64,000 bases of DNA from Paguma larvata (GCA_030068075.1 CM057826.1:73009312-73073311); one strand, 5' to 3'; shown: positions 48,558 through 61,419, counted from the stretch's first letter. Numbers and translations: made by a program. The notes: a model not told the origin generated them from the letters alone.

Positions 48558-51500
48558 TGACAGCACTGATTGACACTTCCACAGAGGATTATATCCACAA
48601 TCAATCTCTCCATCCTACTTTCTGTCAGTTCATATTATTAATTCTTTTCTTAACCACATCCTTAGATTCTTAGGCTCGACTTAGTGGCACAAAGGTTTCA
48701 GAAATTCTGGTACTTTCCTCCTAAGCCTCTCATATATCACAAATAGAAGAAATAATCCCAAAGCAAAGTGACACTAGGGGACAAGTTAACATTTGCTAGC
48801 AGGGTTGATTATGGCCATCAGTCCCCTTCTCCAGATAAATTTTAATTTAACTGTCTTCCATTTTATCCTTTATCTGCTTTCTTTTCCTTTTTGCTAGATT
48901 ATCATATAGTATATGCAGGTATAAATTAGAAGGATTATTGAGCGCTCTTTTAGTTGTAGTCCCTGCTCAGACCCTGTATGAATCACTTGATTGGCAATTG
49001 TTTTCTCTGCTATTATCTGGGTAATCCCAAATACCCAGAGAAGGGTTGTCAAAAACATTCACTGTTCTTTTCCTTCCATGGCTTTGTTGCTATGCTGCTG
49101 CACTTGCTCTGTGTTTAAGTGACATTTCTCTCAGAAAGTTTTCATTTTGGCCATTACTAGCAGCTTCACTGCATTTTTCCATGGCTCCTCATAAAATGCT
49201 CCTGAGTGCTTTGTTACTCAGTTGTAATCACAGGGCTGAGGTGATACCAGCTTTCCTTATGGTCATAGCTTATTAAGATACATTGATAGCTTGTGGAACC
49301 CAACTCTATGTAGCCAATGCTGCCTTAAACATGACATTCATGTGACCCTTGACTTTAAACAAGTAGTAAATGGATCACTTAGTTTATTCTAAGGCCTTGC
49401 TTTTCTCATTAGTCACCAGCGTTCTTGTTTCCTGACTCCTGAAGACATTTTGCAAAATGGTGTCATTCCTGGAAATAAACCCAAAACAGCCTATTCCTTA
49501 AAGTAGGATGCCTACCCCTATTTTATTATCTAATAAAAGTAGATATTTAGCCTAAAAAAGTTTAAATTGGAAATTTAATGCTTATTCACACTAATATTCA
49601 GACTACTTCAAGAACAACTACAAATAAATTACTTGGAAATAATCATACTTTCTAGATTATGCTGAAATGAGAAGCTGAAAGGGTCAACATTTAAAATGTC
49701 TGTTGTATGCATTTTAACACATCCCTTTTCACAATGAAAAATGTTTTACTTACTGTGTGTAAATCTCCACCTGCCCTCCCACTCCATGGGAAAAATGAAT
49801 AATTCTTGTTCCTTATGATTAGTATAATTACCTTGGGGAATAATTTGAAGACTGAGAAATACATACACAAATCCATGAAACAACTGTTTCATCTCTGCTG
49901 GGAAGCCATTCTATCCTTTAAGTTGGAGAGTAATGGCAGGTAAAGTGGACAAACACTGAACATATTTTTCTCAGTAAATTATAAAATTGGGTATCATGCT
50001 TTAGAATGTGAAACATCCATCATTTTAATGTGTTAATTTAATTTTTAAAAAGTGTAAACAGTACTATATGTGAGCACAGATCTTAATCTAAATCATTCTT
50101 TCCTTTGGGTTCAAGAGAAGCAATGCGAAAGTCTATCTCAAGTACTTAGTATAAGCTGGTCAAGTGAAGTAAAACAAAAGTGGCTGAGAGATAACAGTTC
50201 TCTCAATTATTAAGTGAGTTAGGATAATTTTCAATATCTACCTATATAATTAGGATCAATAAACAAGCCTGGAAGAGCACAATGTGAGGTTTTAATCCAG
50301 TCATCATTGAGGCTTCTCTCATGGCTTATGGAAGTTCCCTGAAAGGATAAATGTATTTTCCCTTAACTGCTTAGGCTTTTAGAATTTGCTAAACTTCATG
50401 GAACTTTATCAGGAATTTCTGGTCTTTCATTAGTAGTCCTAGGCCAGTGAGTCTTTGTCAAGATAGGTCTTCTTTGCCATATACCTTCGAGAGCACTGTG
50501 TCCAGTAGTTACCACCAGACACATGAGGCCATCAAGCAGTTGAATTGTGGCTAGATCAAACTCAGATGTGTTATGAATGTAAAATACACACTAGATTCTG
50601 AAAACTTAGTTTGAAAAAAAAAAAGAACATAAAATACCTTATTACATTTTATATTGATTTCACACTGAAATGACAATAGTCTGGACATATCGGGTAAACA
50701 CATCTTATTAAAAAATTCATTTCAACTATTTCTTTTCATGTTTCAAACGTAGCTGGTAAAGAATTTAGATTACCTATGTGGCCCTCACCTATGGCTCACA
50801 ATATATTTCTTTTGTAGAGTTGATCTAGATTCTTTCTGTTTCTGAAAAGAATTTAGCTTACTACACAGTTGCTTAAAAATACTTAAATCCCTAGTTGATT
50901 AATGAGATCTTTTCATCTTCAATATTTCTGGTAGCAATTGAGGCAGAAGGATATAATGCATCTCCAATGTGGTTTGAGATTAGGAGAATATATAATACAA
51001 TGTATTTGATTGTGCAGTGCTTTTTATTCACTGTCCAAGCTGTCAAATAACTGCAATATAGATACTAACAGATAAGTTAATGTTTAAAAGAGAAAGAACA
51101 GAAAAAAATTTTCTCCGTGTACTCTTTGGAAATACCTGTGACCTTGGCACTGAGTTACCACATCTGGGGTTTAGCTAGAGGTAATTATTTTTTTTTTAAT
51201 ATTAGAAAGAGAAACAGTGGCTCAAAAGGAATATTAAAAATAAATGAGTGACATTATCATTTATATTATTAAGCACCAATTTTTGTTAGTTTCTGAATTA
51301 AATAGACAGTTTGTAAAAAATGAGTAGTAAGACAAGACCTAGTATAAGAAAGTGATGGAACAGTCAGTTTCCTAGGGAGCAGTTTGCAGAGGTATTCTGC
51401 AACGTGAAGAGTTGATGTTGAATCTTGGATTGTTAAGTGGCTTTGCTCAAAAATCCTATTGACACAATTATGATGCATTTTTCCATTAGAAAACCAATTT

Positions 51501-53163
51501 TCACTTAAGTGGTGAAATCAAGCTCTAGCTTGATTGTTATGGTGAGAAGGATTATGCTGTCAAATCAGTTGGATCCAACTGAAGACAACATTCTTTTTAG
51601 ACAAGTACTGAAAATATTTCAGTGCAAAAGATCAGCACCTCACTGAATAAACTTTAAAGAAAACTTGTCTTATCTTTCTTAAATGAGATTCTAAAGGATT
51701 AGAAGATGCCATAAACATAATTTACTTTTCATAATTAATTTAAACATTTGATTTTGATTTTATATTGATTACCTAGAATATTATATTGATGATGTTTTTT
51801 ACTATTGTAGTTAATATTTCCAGTATTTCCAAGTTGTACACTTCCGACACTGCAAGACATTATCCTCAGGGCTTTTAATTTGGCACAATTCTTTTGTTTT
51901 TTGTTAAAGTATGTCACAAAACCAGGAACAGTCAATGGGACAGATCTGTGTCCATACATACTCTTATCTGGAGTTCTTAATTTTACCCCATGGTCACTGA
52001 ATTAAGCCTTGAGATTTTGTCTCTCTGGGAGTCTAACCGTTGATTTTTTCCAACGGATTTAGCTTGCCTTTCTGCTCATGACACTGCCTGGCTCTAGCTC
52101 TGCCCTTGCAGATGAAGTAATTATTCAACAAATGTTTGCTAAAAAAATGAATGGACATCTTGACCTAGAGATTTTTGTAAAGCTATTGATATTCGTGAGA
52201 TGCATCTAGCTATAGTTTCTGTGAATTATGGAATTCTGAGACGAGAACTTTAACATTATTTAACAAAATTGAATTCCGTGATGGTAAATAAAGTTGTTTG
52301 GCTGCGTTGACGGCAAGAATGATATAAATATGAGTTTTTAAATTTGCTTTTCATTTTATATAATCCAGAACTGTAAATCTGGGAGTACATGCATCATACA
52401 CATGTTTTGGAAGCTGGATAGCTTTGAAGAACATCCTAAAAGCTGGGATTTCCATTGGAAATAATGGGGCTTAACAATCCAGAGGTAGAAAAGCATATAG
52501 ATAAAATGGATGACAGCAGCAGTCGTGGCCAGGGGAAAGTCAATGCATCATACATGGGTGCAGATGTATCAGTGTAGGAAGAGTATATAAGAGATTAAAC
52601 CCAGACTGGTGATATCTCTAGGTTTGCAAAAATCGGGAAGGTGATGATGGAGGAGAAGCTATTTACTAATACAGTACTACTGAAAACATGTGCAGATCCT
52701 TCTAGCATTGTGAATGGTTTGTGGTGGTCTGTCTGGCAGGAACGTCATAGCATGAACACATTACTTGAGAATAAATTGCTGTTAGAATATAGTAAATTGC
52801 TGGCAACTGGTGGATGCTTACCTTTCTGGAAATGTATGGGGTGGTGGGCACTGTGGAGATCTGAGTTTTAAAAGGATGACACTTTACAAGATATAAATCA
52901 GTATTACTTGACTAGGGGTTGCATTCAGGCCAGAGAAATGCAAAAATAGGGAGAACATTATTATTTTACATGAAGAGTACTGTTTTTAACAATGACATAT
53001 AATTGACACATAACATTATGTTTCAGGTGTTTGTAGTGTTTCAAATATGTATATGTTACATAATGATCAGCCTGATAAGTTTAGCTAACATCCGTGAACT
53101 ATATGTTTATTATCTATATGTTCAAAGCCCTAAGCTAGATAAAACAACGGTAAAAAGAATCAA
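48558..53163. other. No recognisable feature
   Basis: AT-rich intron-like sequence; no exon or confident repeat seen in 4.6 kb, including a 76-codon frame at 49046-49276 that I do not recognise. Confidence 0.45.
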
Positions 53164-53229
53164 ACATTTTTTCTGTCCTCATTCAGTTAACTTTCCACAT
53201 TTTTTCTGTCCTCATTCAGTTAACTTTCC
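53164..53229. repeat. Exact 33-bp tandem duplication
   Basis: The unit beginning acattttttctgtcctc occurs twice in direct succession (53164-53196, 53197-53229) without a difference, pointing to a recent event. The period is a multiple of three, but there is no sign of a real coding frame. Confidence 0.95.
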
Positions 53230-53874
53230 AGTGGTGAAAAAAGATACATTCATTAAATATAAAATCAAAGATTAAATTTAAAGAAGCATTAATTAACAGC
53301 AAATTAAATCATATTGTATAACATAAATTTACACTGGCAATATGACAGGCTTTATAAACATTAGATTCATGGTGTTCTGAGACTTTTGATGAGATCTGAT
53401 CTTGTTCCTTAGAATACATTTGCAATATGGAATTCTAGATCCTTTCTAAGACCCAAAACGACAATGATCCATGCGGGAGTAGATAGGACGTATCCTAGTA
53501 GAGACAGAAGCTTCTCTAAACACTCGATATACGTGGATCCAGTGTCTCAATTTGCTACAGGAGAATGTCTGGCAACAGGTTTTTCCCCTGCTTTCCTTGT
53601 GGTGGGGAATATATTGGAAATATCATATAGGGTATAGATGGTTCTTTATTTGGTGAAGTCTGTATTTTTTTTTGCATTTTTGAACAGCTGAAGGTATAAG
53701 TAGTATATGCCAGTTCATAAAGCTGTGCCTTATCATATTTTTTTCCTGGAGCTAACCATCGCTGAGTCTACCAAGTCTCACGAGTGGGACCTAAGATGCA
53801 TTGTTACATCTATTAGAAGGCATGAGGCCTTGTCTACAGTGGCTTGCCAGCCCTCAAACAAGCATAAGATCATC

Positions 53875-53966
53875 AGAGATGGAAGTCACCCAGCTCCATA
53901 TGCACAGGGGAAGAATGGGTCATCATTCTTCCCCTGTGCATATGGAGCTGGGTGACTTCCATCTCT
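53875..53966. repeat. Perfect inverted repeat: 43-bp arms, 6-nt loop
   Basis: 53875-53917 is the exact reverse complement of 53924-53966, with loop ggtcat at 53918-53923. Pairing stops sharply at both outer edges. If transcribed on either strand it gives a 43-bp perfect hairpin. It is not part of a repeat I recognise. It could be a template-switch duplication, a hairpin RNA precursor or a fold-back artefact of library construction or assembly. Confidence 0.95.
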
Positions 53967-55324
53967 TCCCAGATAACCAAATGTGCACAAACAGTGCGGG
54001 CAAGGTCACAGCCTTGCTGGTGGTTCACACTCTGTGAACAGCAGTTCCTAGAAGGCTGGTAGTGCACTGACTCCAAGCATAGGGTTCAGAGGTCATGGTT
54101 CCAGGAGGCTCTCGGACTGACTGCGGTTGAAGAGCAATCCAGGGCAAAGAAATCCAAAGAGAGCCATGCTCTTGAAGTCTAATATCTATACTGATCTCCA
54201 TCGGCTGTGTGTTCACCCAAACTAAGTCTACAGTCTTCCTGGGGAGACACTGCCCAGTGCTAACAGTGGTGAAGAAGTGACCCAAGATGGGGAACAATGT
54301 ATTCCCCTTCTTTGCTAACCAAACACCAATTTCCTCATGTAGGTACAGTTCACTTCCAAGGGTAAATCCTGATTGGTCAAAGTGCATCATGTTAATTTAT
54401 GTTAATGTTTTTCACTGTTTGCTGCCCAGTATAGGTCCAGCATGAGGCCAAGGTTAATAAATTACAAAAAGATATCCACTGAGAAACTTGTGGAAAATAT
54501 TTTCCTCTGTCTTCAGGGGAAGACCTTTGAGGAGAATGCTCTCAGTTCCTGGTTTAGATGCTATTCTGTAAAGCAATGAGGCATGCAACTAAGTAGCCAT
54601 ATGTCCGTGATAAGGGGAGGGAGACTTCATCATCAATGAATACAGCAGAAAAGAAGAAACAAAGGAGCTTTGAGGATACTATTGAGTTCCTGAAAATACC
54701 TTGGGACTTTCCATCTCTCACTGATGCCTTAAGTGAGCAAGTACTAAACAACAAATGCCCTGTGCTTTAATCACTGCCCAAAGCATTCTCTTGATGGTGC
54801 GATTTCCAGCTTGGGGACCTAAGATGCTTGCCCAGACCCATTAAGCTATTTCGGAATTCCAAACACCTAGCAAGTAGACAAAGTGCATTATCAGGTTAGT
54901 AGGGTGGCCATCATTTTGGCCACAGTTGGCCTGACAAAGAAGCATTGGTCAGATAAAGCTATATTGGCTGGCATGCCTACATCCTCAGCACTGGCTTTCA
55001 GGGTTCTGACCCCAGCCCATCTCTCTGGAAAAGATAAATGGAACAGCACTGATTAATGGACAGAGTAGTGCCTATCATGCTGGTCTTTACAAGCTACTCA
55101 TGCCTTCCCACTCCACTTTCTCCTACACTGCTGCTCGAAGTGCTCTGGGGAAGAATATCAGTGGCTGGCCCTGGGAAGGATTTTAAGAAATTGATGCTTT
55201 CACAATTTAATTGCTGAATGCTCAGAAACAAACATTTGTTTTTCTTTTATTTTTTGCAAGGGTTTTAATTATACTCTCCTAATTAAAGAAACTAGGGAAA
55301 AGTAGTTCTAATTTCTTTTTTTAT
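53967..55324. other. Unassigned, GC-richer stretch without clear gene
   Basis: A 121-codon minus-strand frame (54025-54390) is the longest outside the CpG block, but I see no domain, splice sites or protein match. Phrases such as 'ctgacaaagaagcattggtc' give no family. It may be an old repeat or single-copy DNA. Confidence 0.3.
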
Positions 55325-55955
55325 TAAATCCTTTAATTTTAATTCCAGTATAGTTCACATGCAGTGTTATATTAGTTTCAGGTGTACAATACAGTGATTC
55401 AACGCTTTCATACATCACTCAGCGCTCATCACAAGTACACTCCTTAGTCTCCATCACCTATGTCACCCGTCCCCCCACCCACCTCCTCTCTGGTGACTAT
55501 CAGGTTGTTCTCTAAAATTAAAAGTCCATTTCTTGGTTTATCTTTCATCTCTCTTTCCCCCCCCCTTATGTCTATTTGTTTTGCTTCTTAAACTCCACAT
55601 ATGAATGGGATCATACGGTGTTTGTCTTTCTCTGACAATTCATCTAGCATTCTCTAGATTCATCCATGTTGTTGCAAATGGCAAGACTTCATTCTTTTCT
55701 TGTGGCTTTCTTTATCCATTCATCTATCAATGGACACTCGGGCTGCTTCCATAATTTGGCTATTGTAAGTAATGCTGCGATAAACATAGAGGTACATGTA
55801 TGCCTTTAAATTAGGGCTTTGTATCTTTGGGGTAAATGCCCAGTAATGTGATTACCAGTTCATAGAGTAGCTTTATTTTTGACTTTTTGAGATATCTCCC
55901 TACTATTCTCCACAGTGGCGGCACCAGGTTGCATTCCCACAACAGTGCACAAAGG
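55325..55955 (-). mobile_element. Carnivore L1, 3' end (inverted)
   Basis: 'gtgttatattagtttcaggt', 'gtacaatacagtgattcaac', 'catatgaatgggatcatacg', 'catccatgttgttgcaaatg' and 'ctccacagtggcggcaccag' are the antisense 3' region of carnivore L1 in order. 5' truncated. Confidence 0.85.
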
Positions 55956-56060
55956 TTTCTTTTTCTAGTAGTTCTCATTTCTTAATCTGTAATTTCATAA
56001 TTTCATGGCACTAACAAGAAGCTCTGTGGGGGGAAGTAATTGCTGTAGGACGAGGGGAAA
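55956..56060. other. Flank of the L1
   Basis: Unassigned sequence between the L1 and a MIR trace. Confidence 0.4.
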
Positions 56061-56064
56061 ACCT

Positions 56065-56170
56065 TGGGGTACTGGTCAGGAGATTTTGGTCCTTGTTCAG
56101 ACCTGCTGCCGACTAGGATGATTACTGTAGGCTTTTAGCTTATTCATCTGTAAAATGAAGCATTTAGATG
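56065..56170 (+). repeat. MIR SINE remnant
   Basis: 'ccttgttcagacctgctgcc' and 'agcttattcatctgtaaaat' are in MIR order. Confidence 0.45.
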
Positions 56171-58316
56171 ACTAAGTTCCTTTCACTAAAACCTTGCAAA
56201 GCTCCCCTCTAGTTCCCTCTACTTCGTTGCTTTCCTGGAGGCTTCTAACCTAAGCTGTACTCTGCATTGCAGCTCTAATATATATTGTGCTATTTCATAT
56301 TTTTTTTAAAATGAGGAAGAATGTATATATAACTTTTGGTACCACTGGGCTTTATATCAAGCAACTCTTGATAGCTTTATAACTAAAGGACATAATACAT
56401 CAAAGGGACGATCCAGTCTGTAACTCTTGACATATTTTACATTGTCACACCGACGCGTTTTCAGCTACATATGCCAATACTAAGGTTATACTCAAGGTCT
56501 AAAGTGTATTTGGACTCCTTAAATGAAATTGAGTTTTCTGTGTCTCCTCGTATTTGATGTGGAAAAAAAAATATATTTTGGTTTGGGATGAGAGTAGTTA
56601 AGTGTTGCCAGTGATGACAGAAATTGTCTATCTGTAAGACAAAGAGATAAGTGCCTACAGGCTTTATATAAGATCTTTTATATTATATAAAATATATAAT
56701 TATATAATTTTAATATATATTACTAATTTCTAATATTATTAATAATATTAATATTACCTGAATGCTAAATTGATTTAGTTAAAGAGATAGTCAAAAGCTC
56801 TGTATTTTCATACACACAGCCAATCTCAACATTCTAAACTAAAGACTTCCATGAAGCTGGTACTGACTTTCCTATAAGCCTATAGAGTACTGTAGACCTT
56901 AACTTACCAAAGTCAAAGTGGGAAAAGAAGGCCTAGTATCATCCACATTACATGTTTTTACCAAAAACAACTGCTGTGCCTTGTGAGAATCCAGGTAGTC
57001 AGAGGCATTTTTCTGAGTCATCCACAAAGAATAACCCGGGGTCTCTTCAAAGGACAATTTATTTTTCTCTGTGTAGCAATCCAGATTTCCTCCTACTCCA
57101 ATGATTCAAACGAGGAACTGGCCAAGAAGCCAGAGATTAAAACGAAGCTGTGCTATTCCCCTTCCAACTCCTTTTGGAGCTGATTTTGCTTTTGGAGTGA
57201 ACGGATACATTTTCAGTCCAAAGCATTTTTTTAAACCATCTACACAAAGCTGTTACTAGTGAACACATGAAAAAGCACTTCTCGTTCTAACTGAAAAGGG
57301 ACTGTTAGGATAATTCTTATTGCTCTTGCACGTGTACTATTTTGCCGTTATGAAATGAGGAATCCATACAATCTAGGTGCTTCCTGCAAAGTCTCTGCCT
57401 TGGCATATTTCAAGTACTTTGGCTCTTTTTCTCGTCTCCAGAATGACATATTCTATACTTGCTGGTATTAATGCCACTATTATTGACAAAAAAATAAATG
57501 GAGTTGTCAACCAAGTGTGAATAGGATTCTTGGGTTTGTTAAGACCCCTGGACTGGAATGGGAGCACCAAAAGAAACAGTGCTCCAGCAACTATCCTCAG
57601 GGCCAAAGTCCTGAGTCTGGATTACAAATTGCTGGAGCCATATCAATTATGGGACATGGTCTGACTTCTTGCAATCAGAGGATCAGTCCAGGAAGGTGGT
57701 CTATTCATCCAACTCTCCATTGCTCCATATACATGCTTTGAAAATTCAAAGAATGAGACCTACGGGTACTGGGAAGGTTGGCAAAGGAAATCTGTCTAGT
57801 GAGAGCTTAGTGTAGACTCTAACATAAGGTGTGGCTCCCTTGTTCCACCTGTTTTTCTTAGATGAATCCCGAAAAGAGAGACAGTCCCCCCAGGGTCACA
57901 GAGTTGGTAACCTCCACTCATTGCCAGGTAAGTCTCACATTAGAGGCTGGGTTTTCCACCCCTCCGGTGATTTCCCATCTGTGCTTTGAGACGGTCCCAA
58001 AACTCCTGAGAGTTCCTCAGAGGTCTTGATAAAATGAAGGTGAGAAAATTACTTTATCCTTTTACCTACTGTATATAATTAATTTTCATATATGACATAT
58101 GTTTTAAAATATTTTCCATTATTTAAAGACGGTTTGAAAATTCCACATTTTTTTTCCCCATCCTTTTCTTGTTTCTGAGTATTCCAAAGAAGAGGGTACA
58201 TGGGTAGGTATATGTGCCAGACCAACAAAATTATTTTCTCCCTCTACTCATCCAACCATCGATGCTTGGCTTTTGATATACATATTCATGTATATTTCAC
58301 ATGTATACCTGCATAC
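56171..58316. other. No gene found
   Basis: Contains an AT-rich run (56665-56757). A 77-codon minus-strand frame (57373-57606) has a hydrophobic segment (LTTPFIFLSIIVALIPA) but no ATG start and no known relative; an in-frame stop lies just upstream. No splice evidence. Confidence 0.35.
56665..56757. repeat. AT-rich low complexity
   Basis: Nearly pure A/T with tatataatt and attaataata units. Confidence 0.85.
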
Positions 58317-58350
58317 AGAGAGAGAGAGAGAAAGAGAGAAGGAAAGGGAG
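58317..58350. repeat. (GA)n-rich simple repeat
   Basis: agagagag run followed by gaaggaaagggaggg. Confidence 0.85.
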
Positions 58351-58940
58351 GGATACACACATTTTTGTTGTTGTTCCTAGAATTTTAGCTATCTGCTTCG
58401 GGTGCCCAAAATGCAATATTTTTGACTTAATATAAAGATGGCCCAGTTAAATCTTGCAGCATTGTCTACTACCCTTATCTTTTTGTCAACCAGCCAATTT
58501 CAAGGGTTCAGGAAAGACAGTTAAGTATCTTTAGTAGTCCTGTTCTGTGAGAACACTATTTTTCCACTAAATTCTGGGTGCTATTGGCAGAAATGGAATA
58601 GATATTTGTTTTTTTTTCCCTTTAAGTAAATTTTATTTATGGTCACAAGGACAGAACACAGCAAGCTGTTTTGGACTTACGGCATATAAAACTCTTTGGG
58701 ATTTCATGGTGAAAAGTATTACTAGTGATAGGAGAGAAACCCCAGGACACTGAGAATTGAAGGTTTAGTACAAGATCAAACCCATACTTAATGACTGAAA
58801 GGAGTGTCAATAAAAAGTAATGTACTTATTCGCTTTTAAGGTGAGGAAAAATTGGTTGGAAATCCAAGGCTTTCACAAATACCTACCTATTAAAATCAGT
58901 ATAGTGCAGGGTCCCACACAGGTGAGGTAGTACTGCTTTC
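58351..58940. other. No recognisable feature
   Basis: AT-rich, ordinary sequence. Confidence 0.5.
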
Positions 58941-58959
58941 TGCCAGCAGGTGGCAGCAG
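58941..58959 (+). promoter_or_regulatory. CTCF-type binding motif
   Basis: tgccagcaggtggcagcag fits the CTCF core CCASYAGRKGGCRS at every position, on the plus strand. It lies in a local GC-richer patch (58935-59010) in otherwise AT-rich DNA. Occupancy cannot be judged from sequence. Confidence 0.6.
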
Positions 58960-60600
58960 AGCCCTTGCGGGCCTGTGGAGGTCTGCGGCGTGTGACCCCG
59001 GGAATACCAGATTTCAGTAAAGAGGATAGGAGACCACAACCATAATCTACAGAACCCAGAAGGACAACTGAAGACTCGGAGGAATTGAAAGTAAGCTAAA
59101 ATTCAGCAAAAGAGCCTCGGTTAAGCCCCAAATAAGTCACGTACACACAGATACGGAACCGAGGGCTGAGCTGCAGAATCCCTAGTGATTATGAGCAAGC
59201 AAGGAAGCAGCACAGGTCTCTGAATGGGTGGCACACAAAGTTTAAACCTTTCAGAACATCTTTCCCCCTCTATTGGAGACACTAGACCAGAAGAAAGGAG
59301 ATGTGGGTTCTACCTCTGCCACGCATTTGCAGTACAGCGTGGAAGAACACTGACCTATTCTCACATTTAGAGCAAAGGTTCCTCCAGCTCTGGCATTTTA
59401 GGATCTGCACCCCGCGTCCTGGCCACACTGACCCACACCTGCTCCCTTTCTGAATACTCCTCTATCTATGACAGGAATCACCTCTTTTTGTGGGTTTTGG
59501 TCCACAATCTCCATCTCAGGTCAATGTCTTTATCTGACTGGTTTCCTAGTCCTCACCTTGCTTCCTTTCACCCCTGCCTTCCCCTTGGTCTCTGATTTCA
59601 GCGGACTTTTATCTCCTCCTGTGTTCCGAAACCAGGTCTATATCTGGACGGATTTGTCTTGTACTCTGGCCACCGCAACCCAACCCCTAGGCCAAACAAA
59701 TGACCAGAGTTCATATATCTTAACTCTATAGGAGAATGGTATCAGGGGAAAAAATAATAATAACTTTAGGTCCACTAAATGATGGTAGAATGTAAGGTAC
59801 ACACAAAAAAATGGAAAGCGTAAGGATTTTACAAAATCTTTGTTGTTTAGTATAAACACATTATGTAAATCAGTTGAAGAGAATGTGAAGTCTTTGGTAT
59901 TTATTGAAAACATCTGTGTTCACAGGAAAAGAAACAGATAACACATTTTATAAGACATTTTAATTTAAAGACACAGATTAATATATCAATCTTCTCATCC
60001 AAAATTAGATTTTGCAATGCACGCTTTTTTTCTAAGAATGGCAAAAAGCCTGAAGAAATCAAATACAGGAAATTTACCGGGAAGCCCTTGGTAATAAGAC
60101 AAAATCACTCATCACCAGGGTGTCCTGTGAGGAACCTGTAGAAAGCTGTCTGGAAACCATGTGCCCTTGTCATCTTCCGGTTCTGGCTATGCCTTGGCAG
60201 CTCTTACTTCTCTTTCTGCTAGGACTCTAGCGTATCGCTTTCTCCGTACTAAGTGACCTTTGTTTTTATAAATGTTTGCCATTTTCATAACATAAAATTG
60301 TTTTATACAAGTTGTTTTTGATCCATCTACTCTGACTTGTGTTGACACGTCTATGTTTTGTAGAAGTGAGGCCAGGCCAACCCCACGTGGAATTTGGGAG
60401 AGAGAAGAATCGCATATCCACCTGCGCCACAGACCGCGGCAGGCTTCTGCAGGGATCACAACAGTGTGGTTTTTGTAATGGATGATCATTAGGAAAAAAT
60501 CCTCATGATATAATGTAGTTTAGGGTGCTTAGCAGTTAAAAAGCCACCTGCCGGAATACCTGTGTATAGCCTCCTGGTTTTCAGAAGCTCCTGGAAGCTA
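58960..60600. other. No gene found
   Basis: Includes a 100-codon minus-strand frame (60187-60489) with a basic C-terminal part (RRKRYARVLAEREVRAAK), not recognisable as a known protein. No repeat assigned. Confidence 0.35.
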
Positions 60601-60603
60601 GAT

Positions 60604-61028
60604 TGCGCTGCAGAAAGAGACCGAACTTGGGAATTAGATAAATCTAGATTTGAGTTCATGCTCTTCCGTTTTCAAGCCGAGTGATGCCAGGCAAGCTCTT
60701 TTACTTTTCTGAGCTTCTATCTCCTCTTTCTTACAATGCAAACAATTCCTTATAGTAGGGTTTCCCTGCTATCCAGCATTTTAACTGGATAATTCTTTGT
60801 AATGCGGGTATCTACTGCACTGTAGGATGGTCAGCAGCGTCCTAAGCCTTTCTCCACTAGACGAGTGTTACATGCCTCGTTGTGACAACCAAAAACATCT
60901 CCAGGCATTGCCAAATGTACCCTTGGGGAGAAATTAACCCTGGTTGGTGACCACCGTCTTATGAGATGTGAGGATTAAATATGCTGTTTGTGAAATACTT
61001 AGTATATGGAAATAACTATTAATAACCA
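60604..61028 (+). repeat. MIR SINE split by a MER20
   Basis: Left part 60604-60755 ('gatttgagttcatgctcttc', 'gtgatgccaggcaagctctt', 'ttctgagcttctatctcctc') and right part 60957-61028 ('gatgtgaggattaaatatgc', 'tgaaatacttagtatatgga') join into one MIR when the MER20 is removed. Confidence 0.65.
60756..60956 (-). mobile_element. MER20 (hAT-Charlie DNA transposon)
   Basis: Starts tagggtttccctgctatcc, contains 'gttgtgacaaccaaaaacat', 'ctccaggcattgccaaatgt', and ends ggttggtgaccaccg: the reverse MER20 consensus end to end. The flanks ccttatag and tcttatga share a cttat core, fitting a decayed 8-bp duplication. Confidence 0.85.
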
Positions 61029-61389
61029 GCAGTGTCTTGGGTATCATTTTCAGCTGTGATTTGAATTAGTATTTTGGATACTAAGAATGCAACCACACAG
61101 ATCAATGAGACAGGAGCTTGGAGACTGGTGATCATATGAAGAAATTTAAGGGGTCAGTGAGGTGGAGTCGGGCATAAAAGCAATCTGGACAATAGATGTT
61201 GGGCTGCATAGATTAGTGTAGTTATGCTGAATGTCTAAATTACTGATATGCCCACCAGCCTCTTTTAATTAGGCAGAGATAAGGATAATGCCTTTTGTCT
61301 TACAAGGGGGTAAATTTGGGAAGACAGGGATTTGGGCATATGGCATTAGTCAGGGCTAACACTGGAGAGCTTCTAAGAGCAACAAGCAA
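61029..61389. other. No recognisable feature
   Basis: Ordinary sequence without repeat or exon. Confidence 0.5.
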
Positions 61390-61419
61390 AGAATAAATAA
61401 ATAAATAAATAAATAAAGA
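61390..61419. repeat. (AAAT)n microsatellite
   Basis: Seven tetranucleotide units. Confidence 0.9.

Noticed and set aside
53707..54076. Overlapping frames on both strands across the hairpin
   Set aside because: The inverted repeat makes the same peptide appear on both strands; this is a mirror effect, not coding evidence.
57373..57606. Hydrophobic 77-codon minus-strand frame as a membrane protein exon
   Set aside because: Starts at TTG after an in-frame stop, with no splice signals I can defend and no recalled relative.
60187..60489. 100-codon minus-strand frame as a ribosomal protein pseudogene
   Set aside because: The basic C-terminal part weakly recalls a ribosomal protein (YKNK followed by a basic helix), but the match is too poor for a processed pseudogene and no poly(A) tail or duplication is seen.
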